Below, piece by piece: positions 9,562-19,122 of a stretch of DNA of 63,985 bases. Location: NCBI GenBank assembly GCA_030626845.1, contig DAOUTG010000004.1:1-63985 (forward strand), read 5' to 3'. The notes beneath the pieces were generated by a model, which ran no database searches, was not told the origin of the DNA, and saw nothing but the letters and a program-made list of their open reading frames with translations. A program made the translations under genes and the position numbers. This DNA is from Methylococcaceae bacterium (GTDB lineage: Bacteria; Pseudomonadota; Gammaproteobacteria; Methylococcales; Methylomonadaceae). How positions within the stretch are numbered: the stretch's first letter is position 1; the number at the start of each line of letters is the position of its first letter.

Positions 9562-9730
9562 GAAACCTAGTTTCATAATTTATATCATAACTTATTTTTA
9601 ATGATTAAGTAAATTTAATCATAGCCCAATAAAATTACAAGAACAAAAAATTAAGTTTTGTAAAGTCATAGCGTTAGCTGTTACAACGACAAAAATACTC
9701 GGTACGCTAACAAACAAAATATATAACGAT

Positions 9731-10864
9731 TTAATTATATTTGAAGTCCTTTACCCAACGCATAATTCGTAATAACATTTTTTGAAATTCATCTGAATTA
9801 ATAGGTTTGGTTAAATAGGTTGTACAGCCTGAAACAATCCCTTTAACTTCATCAAGTGGCGATGTTTTTGAGGTCAGCATAATAATAGGCAGTTTGGCCA
9901 TTTTTTCTATTTTACGAATTTTGTGGCAGGTTTCAAAACCGTCGATACCTGGCATAATCACATCAAGAAAAATAAAATCATAATCTTTATCACTCAGTTT
10001 TTCTAATGCCTCCTCACCACTGAAGACATAATCTGCCTGTAAGGAAATCCCTGATTTATCTAATTCAATTTTCAAAGCTTGGTGCATTAGCTCACTGTCA
10101 TCAACAACAAGGACATTATAGCTTGTAGCGCCTTCTGTGTGATCACTCTCATCAGGAATAATCATGTTATCAGCATCTGCAAAAGATTTTAAGATCCTAA
10201 GAACAATATGAGAATACTCAACCGCTTCTGCTTTAGTCGTTGGCATCACAACCGAAGAGCGATTATTTGCCTTTAAACTTTTATCAATCGCGTCAAAATT
10301 AGCAGTCTCTGCATCAACAAACAAAAAATCATAATATTTATCATTAATTTTTTCAATGGCAAATGCATCATTCAAGGCAAAATCAATATTTAATGGAATA
10401 TCAGATTTAAGTAACTCATCACGTAATAATTGACGGTTTTCCTCATCCTCATTAACAACTAAAATATCATATTGCCCCCCCACATTAACGCTATCACTAT
10501 CAAAAGATTGCTGTTTTTGTTGAGGTTCTGCATTATTGTTGTCAGTTAGCTGAACTAAATCCAAAACTTTTAAAACACGGCTAAGTAATAGAACCCCTTG
10601 TATATGGTGCTCATAACTTTCAACAGATTCCCTTCCCGCTGTTACTACAGGTAAAGATCCGTATTGTTGCTGATAGCTTTCCAGTTTTTTTAAAGCAGAT
10701 TCTGCGGCTGTTTTTACAATTAAAAGATCAATATTTTCATCTACTGTAAGATCTTTTAAGTGGTAGGTGCGATCTCGCTCTAATCCCGCGCCAAATATCC
10801 ACTTAATTTTTTCTTGTTCATGAAGAGAAAATCCAATAATTCCAACATTAATATTTATAGACAT
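9731..10864 (-). CDS. Triple receiver-domain response regulator, one active receiver
   Basis: 377 residues with three receiver-like units in tandem. Unit 1 (about 5-105) has the hydrophobic beta-strand pattern (VGIIGFS, IDLLIV, LPVVTAG) but no acidic pocket. Unit 2 (about 131-230) keeps an acidic pair and an aspartate (FVDAE, about 184) but lacks the conserved lysine. Unit 3 (about 248-375) is complete: D255/D256, phospho-acceptor D301 (FLDVIMPG), T331 and K353 (YLTKPI). There is no DNA-binding or enzymatic output domain, so it probably acts by protein-protein contact, as in phosphorelays, motility or polarity systems. No histidine kinase is adjacent. It is a single gene with about 270 bases on either side. 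Confidence 0.85.
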   Translation of the reverse strand: MSININVGIIGFSLHEQEKIKWIFGAGLERDRTYHLKDLTVDENIDLLIVKTAAESALKKLESYQQQYGSLPVVTAGRESVESYEHHIQGVLLLSRVLKVLDLVQLTDNNNAEPQQKQQSFDSDSVNVGGQYDILVVNEDEENRQLLRDELLKSDIPLNIDFALNDAFAIEKINDKYYDFLFVDAETANFDAIDKSLKANNRSSVVMPTTKAEAVEYSHIVLRILKSFADADNMIIPDESDHTEGATSYNVLVVDDSELMHQALKIELDKSGISLQADYVFSGEEALEKLSDKDYDFIFLDVIMPGIDGFETCHKIRKIEKMAKLPIIMLTSKTSPLDEVKGIVSGCTTYLTKPINSDEFQKMLLRIMRWVKDFKYN

Positions 10865-11130
10865 AATTTATGTTTTGGTCGATAACCGCTGCTTGCAATA
10901 GTGCTAATAATAACACAGCATGAGATTAAAAAGGGGTGCGTAAAATTATAATTTTTGGCATTTTTTGCCTTGAGTTTGATTAGAGTTTAAACCAAAAAGA
11001 ATTAAAGTGTAAACTAAGCGATTAAAGAGACTGAAAAAAATTCTGTTTTCAGGTTTTTGTTAGTAAAATTTAACCCCTTTTTTTCTCGTCTTAGGTTAGA
11101 ATAAAGTGCTTGGTTTAACTTTGCACCCAC

Positions 11131-12105
11131 ATGAAAATCGGTTCACACATACTTAAAAATAAACTAATCCTTGCGCCTATGGCAGGAATTACTGATCGTC
11201 CCTTTAGAAATTTATGCCGTGATTATGGGGCAGGACTTGCGGTATCAGAAATGGTTTCCTCTAACCCTGCCTTACGCAAACACAAAAAAACCCTTCTAAA
11301 AGCAGATCATCAAGGTGAAAATGGTTTGCGTTCAGTACAAATACTAGGAACAAACCCCTCATTAATGGCAGAAGCTGCGCGTTTTAATCAGCAGCGTGGC
11401 GCAGATATTATTGATATAAATATGGGTTGCCCTGCTAAAAAAGTTTGTGCCGTAGCCGCAGGTTCTGCATTATTAAAAAATGAATCATTAGTCGCATCTA
11501 TATTAGAGACGGTGGTAAATGCAGTTGATATTCCCGTTACCCTTAAAATTCGGACAGGTTGGGATTTAGAAAATCGTAATGCCTTAAAAATTGCTCAACT
11601 GGCTGAAAATAGTGGTATTGCTGCGCTAACGATTCATGGGCGAACGCGTGCTTGTAAATTTAATGGTAACGCTGAATATGAGACCATTAAAAAGGTAAAA
11701 CAAGCAGTTAATATCCCTATTATTGCCAATGGTGATATTAACAGCCCAGAAAAAGCCGCTTTTGTTTTAAATTACACTGGGGTTGATGCCATTATGATAG
11801 GACGTAGCGCACAAGGACAACCGTGGATTTTTGAACAATTACAACAAGCTTTAGCAGGTAAAGATTATTTACCTTTAAGTTTCACTCAAATTAAACAGAC
11901 AATATTCAACCACCTTGAACAGTTATATCATTTTTATGGCGAAACGAGTGGTGTTAGAATAGCGCGTAAACATATTGGCTGGTATTTTAAGCATTTGGGT
12001 ATAGCGCATGAACAAACGCATAAGCTGTATCAGGCAACAACGGTTAAACAACAAACAATCCTACTTAAATTTTCATTTGATTCCTTTTTAAACGACCCCC
12101 CTTAG
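11131..12105 (+). CDS. dusB: tRNA-dihydrouridine synthase B
   Basis: 324 residues, FMN-dependent TIM barrel that reduces uridines in tRNA. Seen: APMAGITDRPFR at 15-26, the catalytic cysteine at 100 in NMGCPAKKV, KIRTGW, TIHGRTR and the FMN-phosphate loop ANGDI and IMIGR. The dusB-fis pairing, here with a 3-base gap, is a hallmark of Gammaproteobacteria, where dusB leads the operon and sets fis expression. No strong ribosome binding site precedes the ATG, but the family start matches. purH follows fis in the same direction. Confidence 0.96.
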   Translation: MKIGSHILKNKLILAPMAGITDRPFRNLCRDYGAGLAVSEMVSSNPALRKHKKTLLKADHQGENGLRSVQILGTNPSLMAEAARFNQQRGADIIDINMGCPAKKVCAVAAGSALLKNESLVASILETVVNAVDIPVTLKIRTGWDLENRNALKIAQLAENSGIAALTIHGRTRACKFNGNAEYETIKKVKQAVNIPIIANGDINSPEKAAFVLNYTGVDAIMIGRSAQGQPWIFEQLQQALAGKDYLPLSFTQIKQTIFNHLEQLYHFYGETSGVRIARKHIGWYFKHLGIAHEQTHKLYQATTVKQQTILLKFSFDSFLNDPP

Positions 12106-12108
12106 ATA

Positions 12109-12369
12109 ATGGATAATGTTAACAACAATACCCAGCCTCCGCCTATTCCCTTGTCCGTTCATGTAGAACAAGCCGTGGAATATTATTTTACCCAGCTAAA
12201 AGGTCATGATACCGCAAACCTCTATAATTTAGTGATTAGTGAGGTTGAAAAACCATTGTTAGCCACTGTACTTAAACACTCAGGTTACAATCAGACCAAA
12301 GCCGCCCAAGTTTTGGGATTAAGTCGCAGTACTTTACGAAAAAAAATAGAAAGCTACCAGCTTTCTTAA
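12109..12369 (+). CDS. fis: Fis-family nucleoid protein
   Basis: 86 residues, slightly shorter than the 98 of E. coli because of a shorter N-terminus. The C-terminal helix-turn-helix is clear ([20 protein letters not shown], then [11 protein letters not shown]). Fis bends DNA and regulates rRNA, tRNA and other growth genes as a homodimer. It follows dusB by 3 bases and precedes purH by 16 bases. Confidence 0.95.
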   Translation: MDNVNNNTQPPPIPLSVHVEQAVEYYFTQLKGHDTANLYNLVISEVEKPLLATVLKHSGYNQTKAAQVLGLSRSTLRKKIESYQLS

Positions 12370-12385
12370 ATTTAAGAGGTTTATT

Positions 12386-13945
12386 ATGAATAAAAAAATT
12401 TCTCGCGCTCTGTTGAGTGTTTCTGATAAAACTGGCATCATTAAATTGGCATCAGGTTTACAGCAATTAGGAATCGAAATTTTATCAACAGGAGGGACAG
12501 CTAAACTATTAGCGGAGAATAATATCCCTGTAATTGAAGTTTCAGATTACACAGGTTTTCCTGAAATGATGGATGGAAGGGTTAAAACTTTGCATCCTAA
12601 AGTACATGGCGGAATTTTAGCGCGTAGAGGAACAGATGATGCGGTAATGGATGCTAATGGTATTAAAGCGATTGATATGGTTGTCGTTAACTTATATCCC
12701 TTTCAAAAAACTGTGGCAGATCCCGATTGCAATCTAGCGACGGCGATTGAAAATATTGATATAGGTGGGCCTACCATGATACGGGCGGCTGCAAAAAATA
12801 ATCATGATGTTGCGGTGGTTGTTAATAGTGATGATTACTCGAAAATATTAGGTGAATTAAATAATAACGACGGCGCGTTAAGTCAAAGTACCCGTTTTAA
12901 TTTAGCACTAAAAAGTTTTGAGCATACCGCTTGTTACGATACCGCGATAGCCACTTATTTAGGTAATATTAATGGCGAGCAATTCCCCCCTATTTTAAAT
13001 CTACAATTTGAACATTTACAATCGTTACGTTATGGTGAAAACCCACATCAAAATGCCGCATTTTATAAAGAGAATAACCCTGCAATAGGGAGTATTAGTG
13101 CAGCAAAACAATTGCAAGGTAAAGCATTATCCTATAACAATATTGCCGATGCCGATGCCGCTTTAGAATGTGTCAAATCATTTACAGAAAAACCAACTTG
13201 TGTGATTGTTAAACATGCAAACCCTTGTGGTGTTGCACAAGCTAAAACTATTTTTGAAGCTTATGAATTAGCTTATGCCACTGATCCAACTTCTGCCTTT
13301 GGTGGAATTATTGCTTTCAATGAAGCCTTAGATGATATAACTGCCAGCGAAATTATTAAACGCCAATTTGTTGAAGTAATGATAGCACCCGCCATTAGTG
13401 ATGCGGCACAAGCCGTTTTAGCAACTAAGGAAAATATACGTGTTTTAGTGACAGGCACTTGGAAAGAAAAACAATCATTATCCTTTGATTATAAACGCAT
13501 TGCAGGTGGATTATTAGTTCAAGATAAAGATTTAGGTGAAATAACGGTCGATGATTTAACAATCGTTACTAAACGCGTTCCATCAAAAAGTGAATTAGCT
13601 GATTTATTATTTGCTTGGAAAGTCGGTAAATTTGTAAAATCTAATGCGATTGTTTATTGTAAAAACAGTCAGACAATTGGTGTCGGTGCAGGACAAATGA
13701 GCCGCGTTTATTCAGCTAAAATTGCAGGAATCAAAGCGGCGGATGAAAATTTAAAAGTTAAAGGGTCGGTGATGGCATCAGATGCTTTTTTCCCATTTAG
13801 AGATGGAATTGACTCAGCGGCAAATGCGGGAATCACAGCGGTTATTCAACCAGGGGGATCAATTCGTGATGATGAAGTGATTGCCGCTGCTGATGAACAG
13901 GGTATAGCCATGGTATTTACAGGGATGCGTCATTTTAGGCATTAA
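12386..13945 (+). CDS. purH: Bifunctional AICAR formyltransferase/IMP cyclohydrolase
   Basis: 519 residues, usual length. The N-terminal IMP cyclohydrolase (MGS-like) domain shows [19 protein letters not shown] and [19 protein letters not shown]. The C-terminal AICAR transformylase domain shows [23 protein letters not shown], the SAFGG segment and the final [12 protein letters not shown]. It carries out the last two steps of IMP synthesis. AGAGG six bases before the ATG supports the start. It follows fis by 16 bases. purD, often its neighbour in this class, lies 48 kb away at the other end of the window, and a palindromic repeat follows each gene. Confidence 0.97.
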   Translation: MNKKISRALLSVSDKTGIIKLASGLQQLGIEILSTGGTAKLLAENNIPVIEVSDYTGFPEMMDGRVKTLHPKVHGGILARRGTDDAVMDANGIKAIDMVVVNLYPFQKTVADPDCNLATAIENIDIGGPTMIRAAAKNNHDVAVVVNSDDYSKILGELNNNDGALSQSTRFNLALKSFEHTACYDTAIATYLGNINGEQFPPILNLQFEHLQSLRYGENPHQNAAFYKENNPAIGSISAAKQLQGKALSYNNIADADAALECVKSFTEKPTCVIVKHANPCGVAQAKTIFEAYELAYATDPTSAFGGIIAFNEALDDITASEIIKRQFVEVMIAPAISDAAQAVLATKENIRVLVTGTWKEKQSLSFDYKRIAGGLLVQDKDLGEITVDDLTIVTKRVPSKSELADLLFAWKVGKFVKSNAIVYCKNSQTIGVGAGQMSRVYSAKIAGIKAADENLKVKGSVMASDAFFPFRDGIDSAANAGITAVIQPGGSIRDDEVIAAADEQGIAMVFTGMRHFRH

Positions 13946-13989
13946 GCCATCAATCTATATTCTTTAGATGTTTATGCCATTATTATCCC

Positions 13990-14096
13990 TGTACATGACA
14001 AAAATGTAAAATGGAGTCTAAAAATATGTTTTTGGACTCCAGCATTTCATTGATTTATAAGCCATTTATTTCTCATCATATTTTTTGTCATGTACA
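13990..14096. repeat. MITE-like nested palindrome, copy A (intact)
   Basis: 107 bp bounded by perfect 15-bp terminal inverted repeats: TGTACATGACAAAAA at the left and its exact inverse at the right. Inside the left half is a second hairpin at 14012-14041 (TGGAGTC...GACTCCA, with an A-run/T-run stem and one mismatch). The right half is AT-rich with TTGATTTATAA. Related copies lie at 62897-62994 and 63266-63374, and a right-end fragment at 18973-19034. No coding capacity. It sits directly after purH. Confidence 0.85.
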
Positions 14097-14123
14097 GCGC
14101 ATTATTATACAAATCAAGGCAGT

Positions 14124-14579
14124 ATGAAACTCTCTATTTTTATTAAAAGGTTAAAACATCCTCGTGTTAGGAAACGGTTAAAAATAGCACTTTCAGTTTA
14201 TGCTGCTGTCATTATATTGGGTATAAGCTTTAAGACTATTTATAACATAGGTTATTTTAATGCAAAAGCACTTGATAATGAAAAAAGAGCTAAACGAAAT
14301 CCGACTCCCTTCGTGCAAAGAGTCATGACGAGAGAATTGGCTCAACGTATTGTCTCTAGCGCATTAAAAGAAGATCCTCTTAACCCACAAACCCTTGTCG
14401 AAAGAATTAGTAGTAATAATCGCAAACTTTCATCCCTTGTTATAAAGAATAATGGATTAAAAAAAGTCGCTTGGATTATTGATATGCGTTTATTTTTTAT
14501 GGGAGATATACTTGATGAGGGAGGTTATAGTTTAACCAAAGCAGTTGAACGGAAACATAATATTACCCCTTCTTATTAG
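14124..14579 (+). CDS. Single-pass membrane protein of unknown function
   Basis: 151 residues from the ATG at 14124, chosen because AAGG precedes it. A longer reading begins inside the palindromic repeat just upstream, which suggests the extension is spurious. A basic N-terminus (KRLKHPRVRKRLK) is followed by one hydrophobic helix (YAAVIILGISFKTI, about 27-42). The rest is a soluble domain of about 100 residues with charged helices. Not recognised. It lies between purH and the convergent RND pump genes, and the repeat copy A probably separates it from the purH transcript. Confidence 0.6.
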   Translation: MKLSIFIKRLKHPRVRKRLKIALSVYAAVIILGISFKTIYNIGYFNAKALDNEKRAKRNPTPFVQRVMTRELAQRIVSSALKEDPLNPQTLVERISSNNRKLSSLVIKNNGLKKVAWIIDMRLFFMGDILDEGGYSLTKAVERKHNITPSY

Positions 14580-14650
14580 TTTGCAAGATAGGACAGCGTT
14601 AATTTTTATAAAAAGAAACCTTCTACTCATACATGAATTTCAAATAATAG

Positions 14651-17600
14651 TTAATTACATAAGCGTTTCCATAAACAACGTATATCGTTAATCACCAAAT
14701 AAAGAGAGGGGATCAATATCAAGGTAATTAAAGTGGCAAATAAAATGCCAAAACCGATTGAAATTGCCATAGGGATTAATATTTTAGCTTGTCGTGAAGT
14801 TTCTAATATCATCGGTGCTAACCCTAAAAAAGTCGTCATGGTGGTTAAAATAATCGGTCTAAATCGCTGAATACCTGCCGTTTTTATAATTTGAAAGGGC
14901 GTTTTATCACTTTCCATTTGTAGCCGATTAGCATATTCAATTAATACGAGTGAATCATTAACCACAATCCCCGATAAGGCAACAACCCCTAATAAGCTTA
15001 AAATACTTAAGTCATAACCCATAATTAAGTGTCCAAAAATTGCACCAATAATACCAAAAGGAATACTGACAATCACAATAATCGGTAATACATAGCTTTG
15101 AAAGGGAATTGCAAGCATTGCATAAATAACAATAATCGCCACGATAAAACTCAATTTCAGACTACCCAAACTATCTGCCATTTCTGCTTGTTCACCTTGA
15201 AAACTATAACTTAAGCCTGGAAACTGTTCGACTAATTTAGGTAAATCATTTAGTTTAAGACTATTAATGACTTCGCCTGTTTTTGTTTTAGGTGACACGC
15301 CTGCTTTTACTTGTACATTACGTTGCCCATTACGACGGTTAATTTCTGTATAAGCCCGTCCTCGTTTTATATTTACCACTTCAGTTAATGGAATTTCCTT
15401 TCCATTCTCTGTCCATAATAATAAGTCTGTGATATTTTGTTCTAAAATACGTTCCTCTTTAGGCAATCTCACCATAATTTTGATTTCATTACGCCCCCGT
15501 TGTTGACGTAAAACTTCACTACCATAAAAAGCATTACGAATTTGTCGTGCTACATTTTGCGCGCTAAAACCTAAACTTAAACCTTCGGGTAATAATTTAA
15601 AATCTAACTGGGGTTTGCCTAAACTAAACCCATCATCTATATCTTTAGCACGCGGATAAGCACGAATAGCATCTGCTAACTGTTTACTAGCCTGCTCTAA
15701 TACTTTCATGTCTTGATGATTTAATTCAATGGTCAATGCAGCCCCTGCCCCAGGGCCACCTGCATCGGATTCAAATAATAATGAGTCTACACCGACAAGC
15801 GATCCTGTAATTTTTCGTAGACGTTGGCTAAAGACTTCAGTACTCATAATTTTTTCACGAATTTCAGGGTCTGCTAAATACACCATCATTGAGGCGGTAT
15901 GCGTTCCATCTTTACCTATTTGAGAAAAAACCCCCTTGATAAGTTGTTCACCATTAGGGTGTTCTGCAGCCACTTTTCTGGCATTTTTAGTGACTATTTT
16001 AACAACGGCTTCGGTTTTTTCTATCGGTGAGCCATAAGGTAAAGTAATAGATATTTTTGCAAAATCAGATTCTGTTTTTGGAAACATACTCATGCCCATG
16101 CGACCACTAATGGCATAAGATAAAACTAAAACAAGTAACGAGAAAGAGATCGTAACCGTTAAATAACGATGATTTAATACGCCTTCTAAAAAATTACCAT
16201 AGCGATGTAAGACCCATTGTCTAAACGCATGACTAAATTTTTGTTGTTTTTCAAAGAGCCACCGTTGAAACCCCTGTTTTCTAAGGGGTTTTAAGTGTCC
16301 TAGATGATTCGGTAAAACAAAGAGGCTTTCTGCTAAAGATAATAAAAAAACGGTAATCACCACCATAGGGATCATTACAAATATTTTACCAATGAGTCCT
16401 GGAATAAAAAATAAAGGCATGAAGGTTGCAATATTAGTCAAAATACTAAATGTCACAGGTTTTGCCATATCTAACGCCCCTTTAATTGCTGATTCTAGGG
16501 GGTCTAATCCTTCCTGTCGATAATGATAAATGTTTTCGCCAATCACAATCGCATCATCAACTACAATACCTAGTGCGATAATAAAAGCGAATAAAGAAAT
16601 CATATTTAAACTGACCCCTAAGAAAGGCAAGAATAAAAATGAGCCTAAAAAAGCAATCGGAATGCCCATCATCACCCAGAAGGCAAGGCGAAGCTCTAAA
16701 AATAAGGCGAGGGCAATAAAAACTAATACCAACCCCATACCACTATTACGCAATAATAAATCAACCCGTTGTGCATAAATTTTTGACATATCAAAACGAA
16801 TTTCTGCATGAATCCCTGCGGGTAATAAATGCTTGGATTCTTCAATTTTCGCCTTAACGGCATTAGACACACCGACAGGCGTTTGATCGCCCACACTAAA
16901 CGCCAACACCATAATAGCGGGTTGTCCATTATAAATGGCTGAATAATCAGTTTCTTGATAGCCATCTTTAATGGTTGCAATGTCATCTAACAAAACCTCA
17001 CTCCCATTAGCACTGGTTATAATGGGTATTTGTGCAAATTGTTGCTGATAATCTTTGCGTTCTTTCATACGAATTAAAATTTCACCTGATTCTGTTTTAA
17101 CACTGCCTCCAGGTAAATCTAAACTGGCTTCTTTAATACGCTGAGAAATTTGTGCTAAAGAAATTTTGTAACGCCGCAGGTTCTCTTGACTCACTTCAAT
17201 ACTAATTTCTAAAGGTTTAACCCCTGATAATTCGACTTGAGTAATATCTTTAGATTGTAATAAGTGTAATCTAAATTCTTCACCTAATTGGTGTAATACT
17301 TTTTCTTCCGCATCGCCATAAAGTACCATCGTAACTACTTGCTGTTTATCGGCAATAATAGTAATCTGTGGTACTTCGGCATCTTCTGGGAAAGTGGTAA
17401 TTCGATCCACTTCTTTTTCTATTTCTTGTACTAGACGGTCTATATCCGCATTACTTAAAGCATCAACAATAACTTGCCCTAACCCTTCTGTTGCCGTTGA
17501 GCGAACTTCATCAATGCCCTCTAAACCACTAATCGCATCTTCGACGGCTAATAAAATCCCACTTTCAATTTCCTCAGGACTCGCCCCTGGATAAACCACG

Positions 17601-17770
17601 TTAATACTGACTTTATCAAGCTCAAAATTGGGAAAAACTTCTTGCTTAATGGTTTTCATAAAGAGTAAGCCACCAATAATACAAGCAAACATAATCAAAT
17701 TAGCAGCAACAGAATGTCCTGCCATCCAACTAACAGCTCCGGTCGGTTGTAATCTTTGACTTACTTTCAT
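14651..17770 (-). CDS. RND-family efflux transporter, inner-membrane permease
   Basis: 1039 residues, full length for the AcrB/HAE1 fold: N-terminal helix (HSVAANLIMFACIIGGLL), periplasmic porter domains, and helices 2-6 with GIVVDDAIVIGENI (the Asp pair of proton relay helix 4). A second repeat of the same plan follows, including YDLSILSLLGVVALSGIVVNDSLVLIEYANR. The porter start FPNFELDKVSINVVYPGASPEEIE is family-typical. It drives export with proton import, as a trimer with the adaptor and an outer-membrane channel. It overlaps the adaptor gene by 4 bases (ATGA). Substrate cannot be told. No outer-membrane factor is encoded here, so a channel from elsewhere must be shared. Confidence 0.93.
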   Translation of the reverse strand: MKVSQRLQPTGAVSWMAGHSVAANLIMFACIIGGLLFMKTIKQEVFPNFELDKVSINVVYPGASPEEIESGILLAVEDAISGLEGIDEVRSTATEGLGQVIVDALSNADIDRLVQEIEKEVDRITTFPEDAEVPQITIIADKQQVVTMVLYGDAEEKVLHQLGEEFRLHLLQSKDITQVELSGVKPLEISIEVSQENLRRYKISLAQISQRIKEASLDLPGGSVKTESGEILIRMKERKDYQQQFAQIPIITSANGSEVLLDDIATIKDGYQETDYSAIYNGQPAIMVLAFSVGDQTPVGVSNAVKAKIEESKHLLPAGIHAEIRFDMSKIYAQRVDLLLRNSGMGLVLVFIALALFLELRLAFWVMMGIPIAFLGSFLFLPFLGVSLNMISLFAFIIALGIVVDDAIVIGENIYHYRQEGLDPLESAIKGALDMAKPVTFSILTNIATFMPLFFIPGLIGKIFVMIPMVVITVFLLSLAESLFVLPNHLGHLKPLRKQGFQRWLFEKQQKFSHAFRQWVLHRYGNFLEGVLNHRYLTVTISFSLLVLVLSYAISGRMGMSMFPKTESDFAKISITLPYGSPIEKTEAVVKIVTKNARKVAAEHPNGEQLIKGVFSQIGKDGTHTASMMVYLADPEIREKIMSTEVFSQRLRKITGSLVGVDSLLFESDAGGPGAGAALTIELNHQDMKVLEQASKQLADAIRAYPRAKDIDDGFSLGKPQLDFKLLPEGLSLGFSAQNVARQIRNAFYGSEVLRQQRGRNEIKIMVRLPKEERILEQNITDLLLWTENGKEIPLTEVVNIKRGRAYTEINRRNGQRNVQVKAGVSPKTKTGEVINSLKLNDLPKLVEQFPGLSYSFQGEQAEMADSLGSLKLSFIVAIIVIYAMLAIPFQSYVLPIIVIVSIPFGIIGAIFGHLIMGYDLSILSLLGVVALSGIVVNDSLVLIEYANRLQMESDKTPFQIIKTAGIQRFRPIILTTMTTFLGLAPMILETSRQAKILIPMAISIGFGILFATLITLILIPSLYLVINDIRCLWKRLCN

Positions 17771-18954
17771 TGGTTTTGATCCTTAGCTATACGTAAATCC
17801 ATTCCTTGTACAGGGGTTGATAAATCGCTACTAATAACTCGGGCATTTGTAGGTAAAGAATCAACTGAGAAATAAACCATGCCTTGTTCCTTCCAAACAG
17901 GGGTTGTTTGATGAATAAGTAATTTATCATCCCCTGTCATTAACCATAACTTTTTACCATCATGGAGTAGTGTTTCAGGTAATGCGGCAACATTATTTAA
18001 TACTTTACCTTGTATTTTTAAACGTACAAATGTACCTAGCATTAAAGGCGGCGCATTTTTATTTTTAGGTTTTTGGCTTAAAGGGTCATCCACTTCAACA
18101 ATCAATTTTGCCATCCGTCCTTCACTTTCAACTGCAGCTTTCAGGCGTTTAATGATACCTTGACGATAAATTCCTTTTCCCCACCCTGTTTCATAAGCCA
18201 CTCTAACTTTTGCCCCCTGATTACTATTAATAGCAGGAATATTTATCCAGCGTAATTTATCAACTGATAGTGATACATCAATCCAAAACTGTTTAATTCC
18301 AACTAATTCAACTAAGGGCGTACCCGTTGAAAAGGTGGATATCCAAGAACCAATATTTGCATTACGACTAATAACAATCGCATCAAAAGGAGATTTAGGA
18401 TGCGTTCGCTCTAAATTTAATTGTGCCTGTTTTAAACCCGCTTTTGCCGCATTTAATGCCGCTTTTGCCGCTTCTAAATGCGGTTTACGTAACACTAATT
18501 CTTTTTCTTCAGGTTTTAGTTTTGTCCCTAATAATTCAAATTCACGTAAAGCAATGGCTTGTTGCCCTTGTTCTAATTTTAAATTAAAACGTGCTTTCTC
18601 CACTTCACTTTGTCGTTGAGAAATAACCAGTTTGTAATCTGTTGGATCTAAACTAACAATTTTCTCACCTTTTTTTAAGATACCGCCTTCAATAAAATTA
18701 GGGTTAGTCGCAATCACCATCCCACTAATTCGTGAGGTTAGCTTAACTTCTTGTGCAGCAACCACTGTTCCCATTGCATAAACACTTAACATATGGTCTT
18801 TAAATTCAGGATTGATTAATTTGACTAAGGGAATATTTTTTTTAATAGGTTGACGATTAGCTTGAGGTTTTGATGTGATCCAATAATAAGAAACACCGCC
18901 TGCAACTAAAATAATCAAGAGAGAAGGTAACCATTTGAAGAGGAATTTAATCAT
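17767..18954 (-). CDS. RND efflux periplasmic adaptor (membrane fusion protein)
   Basis: 395 residues. An N-terminal membrane anchor (LPSLLIILVAGGVSYYWI) is followed by half-lipoyl motifs (VVAAQEVKLTSRISGMV and the matching SPFDAIVISRNANIGSWIS), an alpha-hairpin between them (about 110-190, rich in Ala, Lys, Glu and Gln), then beta-barrel and membrane-proximal domains. This is the HlyD/AcrA plan and the partner of the permease immediately downstream. First gene of the two-gene operon. Its 5' side faces metG across 168 bases that hold a right-end fragment of the palindromic repeat family and a perfect 13-bp hairpin. Confidence 0.92.
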   Translation of the reverse strand: MIKFLFKWLPSLLIILVAGGVSYYWITSKPQANRQPIKKNIPLVKLINPEFKDHMLSVYAMGTVVAAQEVKLTSRISGMVIATNPNFIEGGILKKGEKIVSLDPTDYKLVISQRQSEVEKARFNLKLEQGQQAIALREFELLGTKLKPEEKELVLRKPHLEAAKAALNAAKAGLKQAQLNLERTHPKSPFDAIVISRNANIGSWISTFSTGTPLVELVGIKQFWIDVSLSVDKLRWINIPAINSNQGAKVRVAYETGWGKGIYRQGIIKRLKAAVESEGRMAKLIVEVDDPLSQKPKNKNAPPLMLGTFVRLKIQGKVLNNVAALPETLLHDGKKLWLMTGDDKLLIHQTTPVWKEQGMVYFSVDSLPTNARVISSDLSTPVQGMDLRIAKDQNQ

Positions 18955-18972
18955 TAATTGTATTTTCAGAGA

Positions 18973-19034
18973 GATTTATAAATAATTTATTTTTCACACT
19001 ATTTTTTATCATTGACAGATAGTCAATGATAAAA
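18973..19034. repeat. Right-end fragment of the MITE-like repeat joined to an inverted arm
   Basis: Bases 18973-19016 match the right half of copy B at 62950-62994 (GATTTATAAATAATTTATT and beyond, then CACTATTTTT). They run into a perfect 13-bp inverted repeat, TTTTATCATTGAC / GTCAATGATAAAA (19004-19034), with a 5-base loop. It lies in the divergent promoter region of the RND operon and metG, so it may also influence expression. Confidence 0.6.
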
Positions 19035-19122
19035 GAATATCGAAAATTAGCTAATTTACCTTGTAATTTTCTTTTATGCGACAATATGTGTCTATTTATT
19101 TGCTTTAATTTACAAAAAATTC

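Noticed and set aside
14085-14123. Longer N-terminus for the membrane protein at 14124
   Set aside because: The extra codons are read from the end of the palindromic repeat; the ATG at 14124 has a ribosome binding site.
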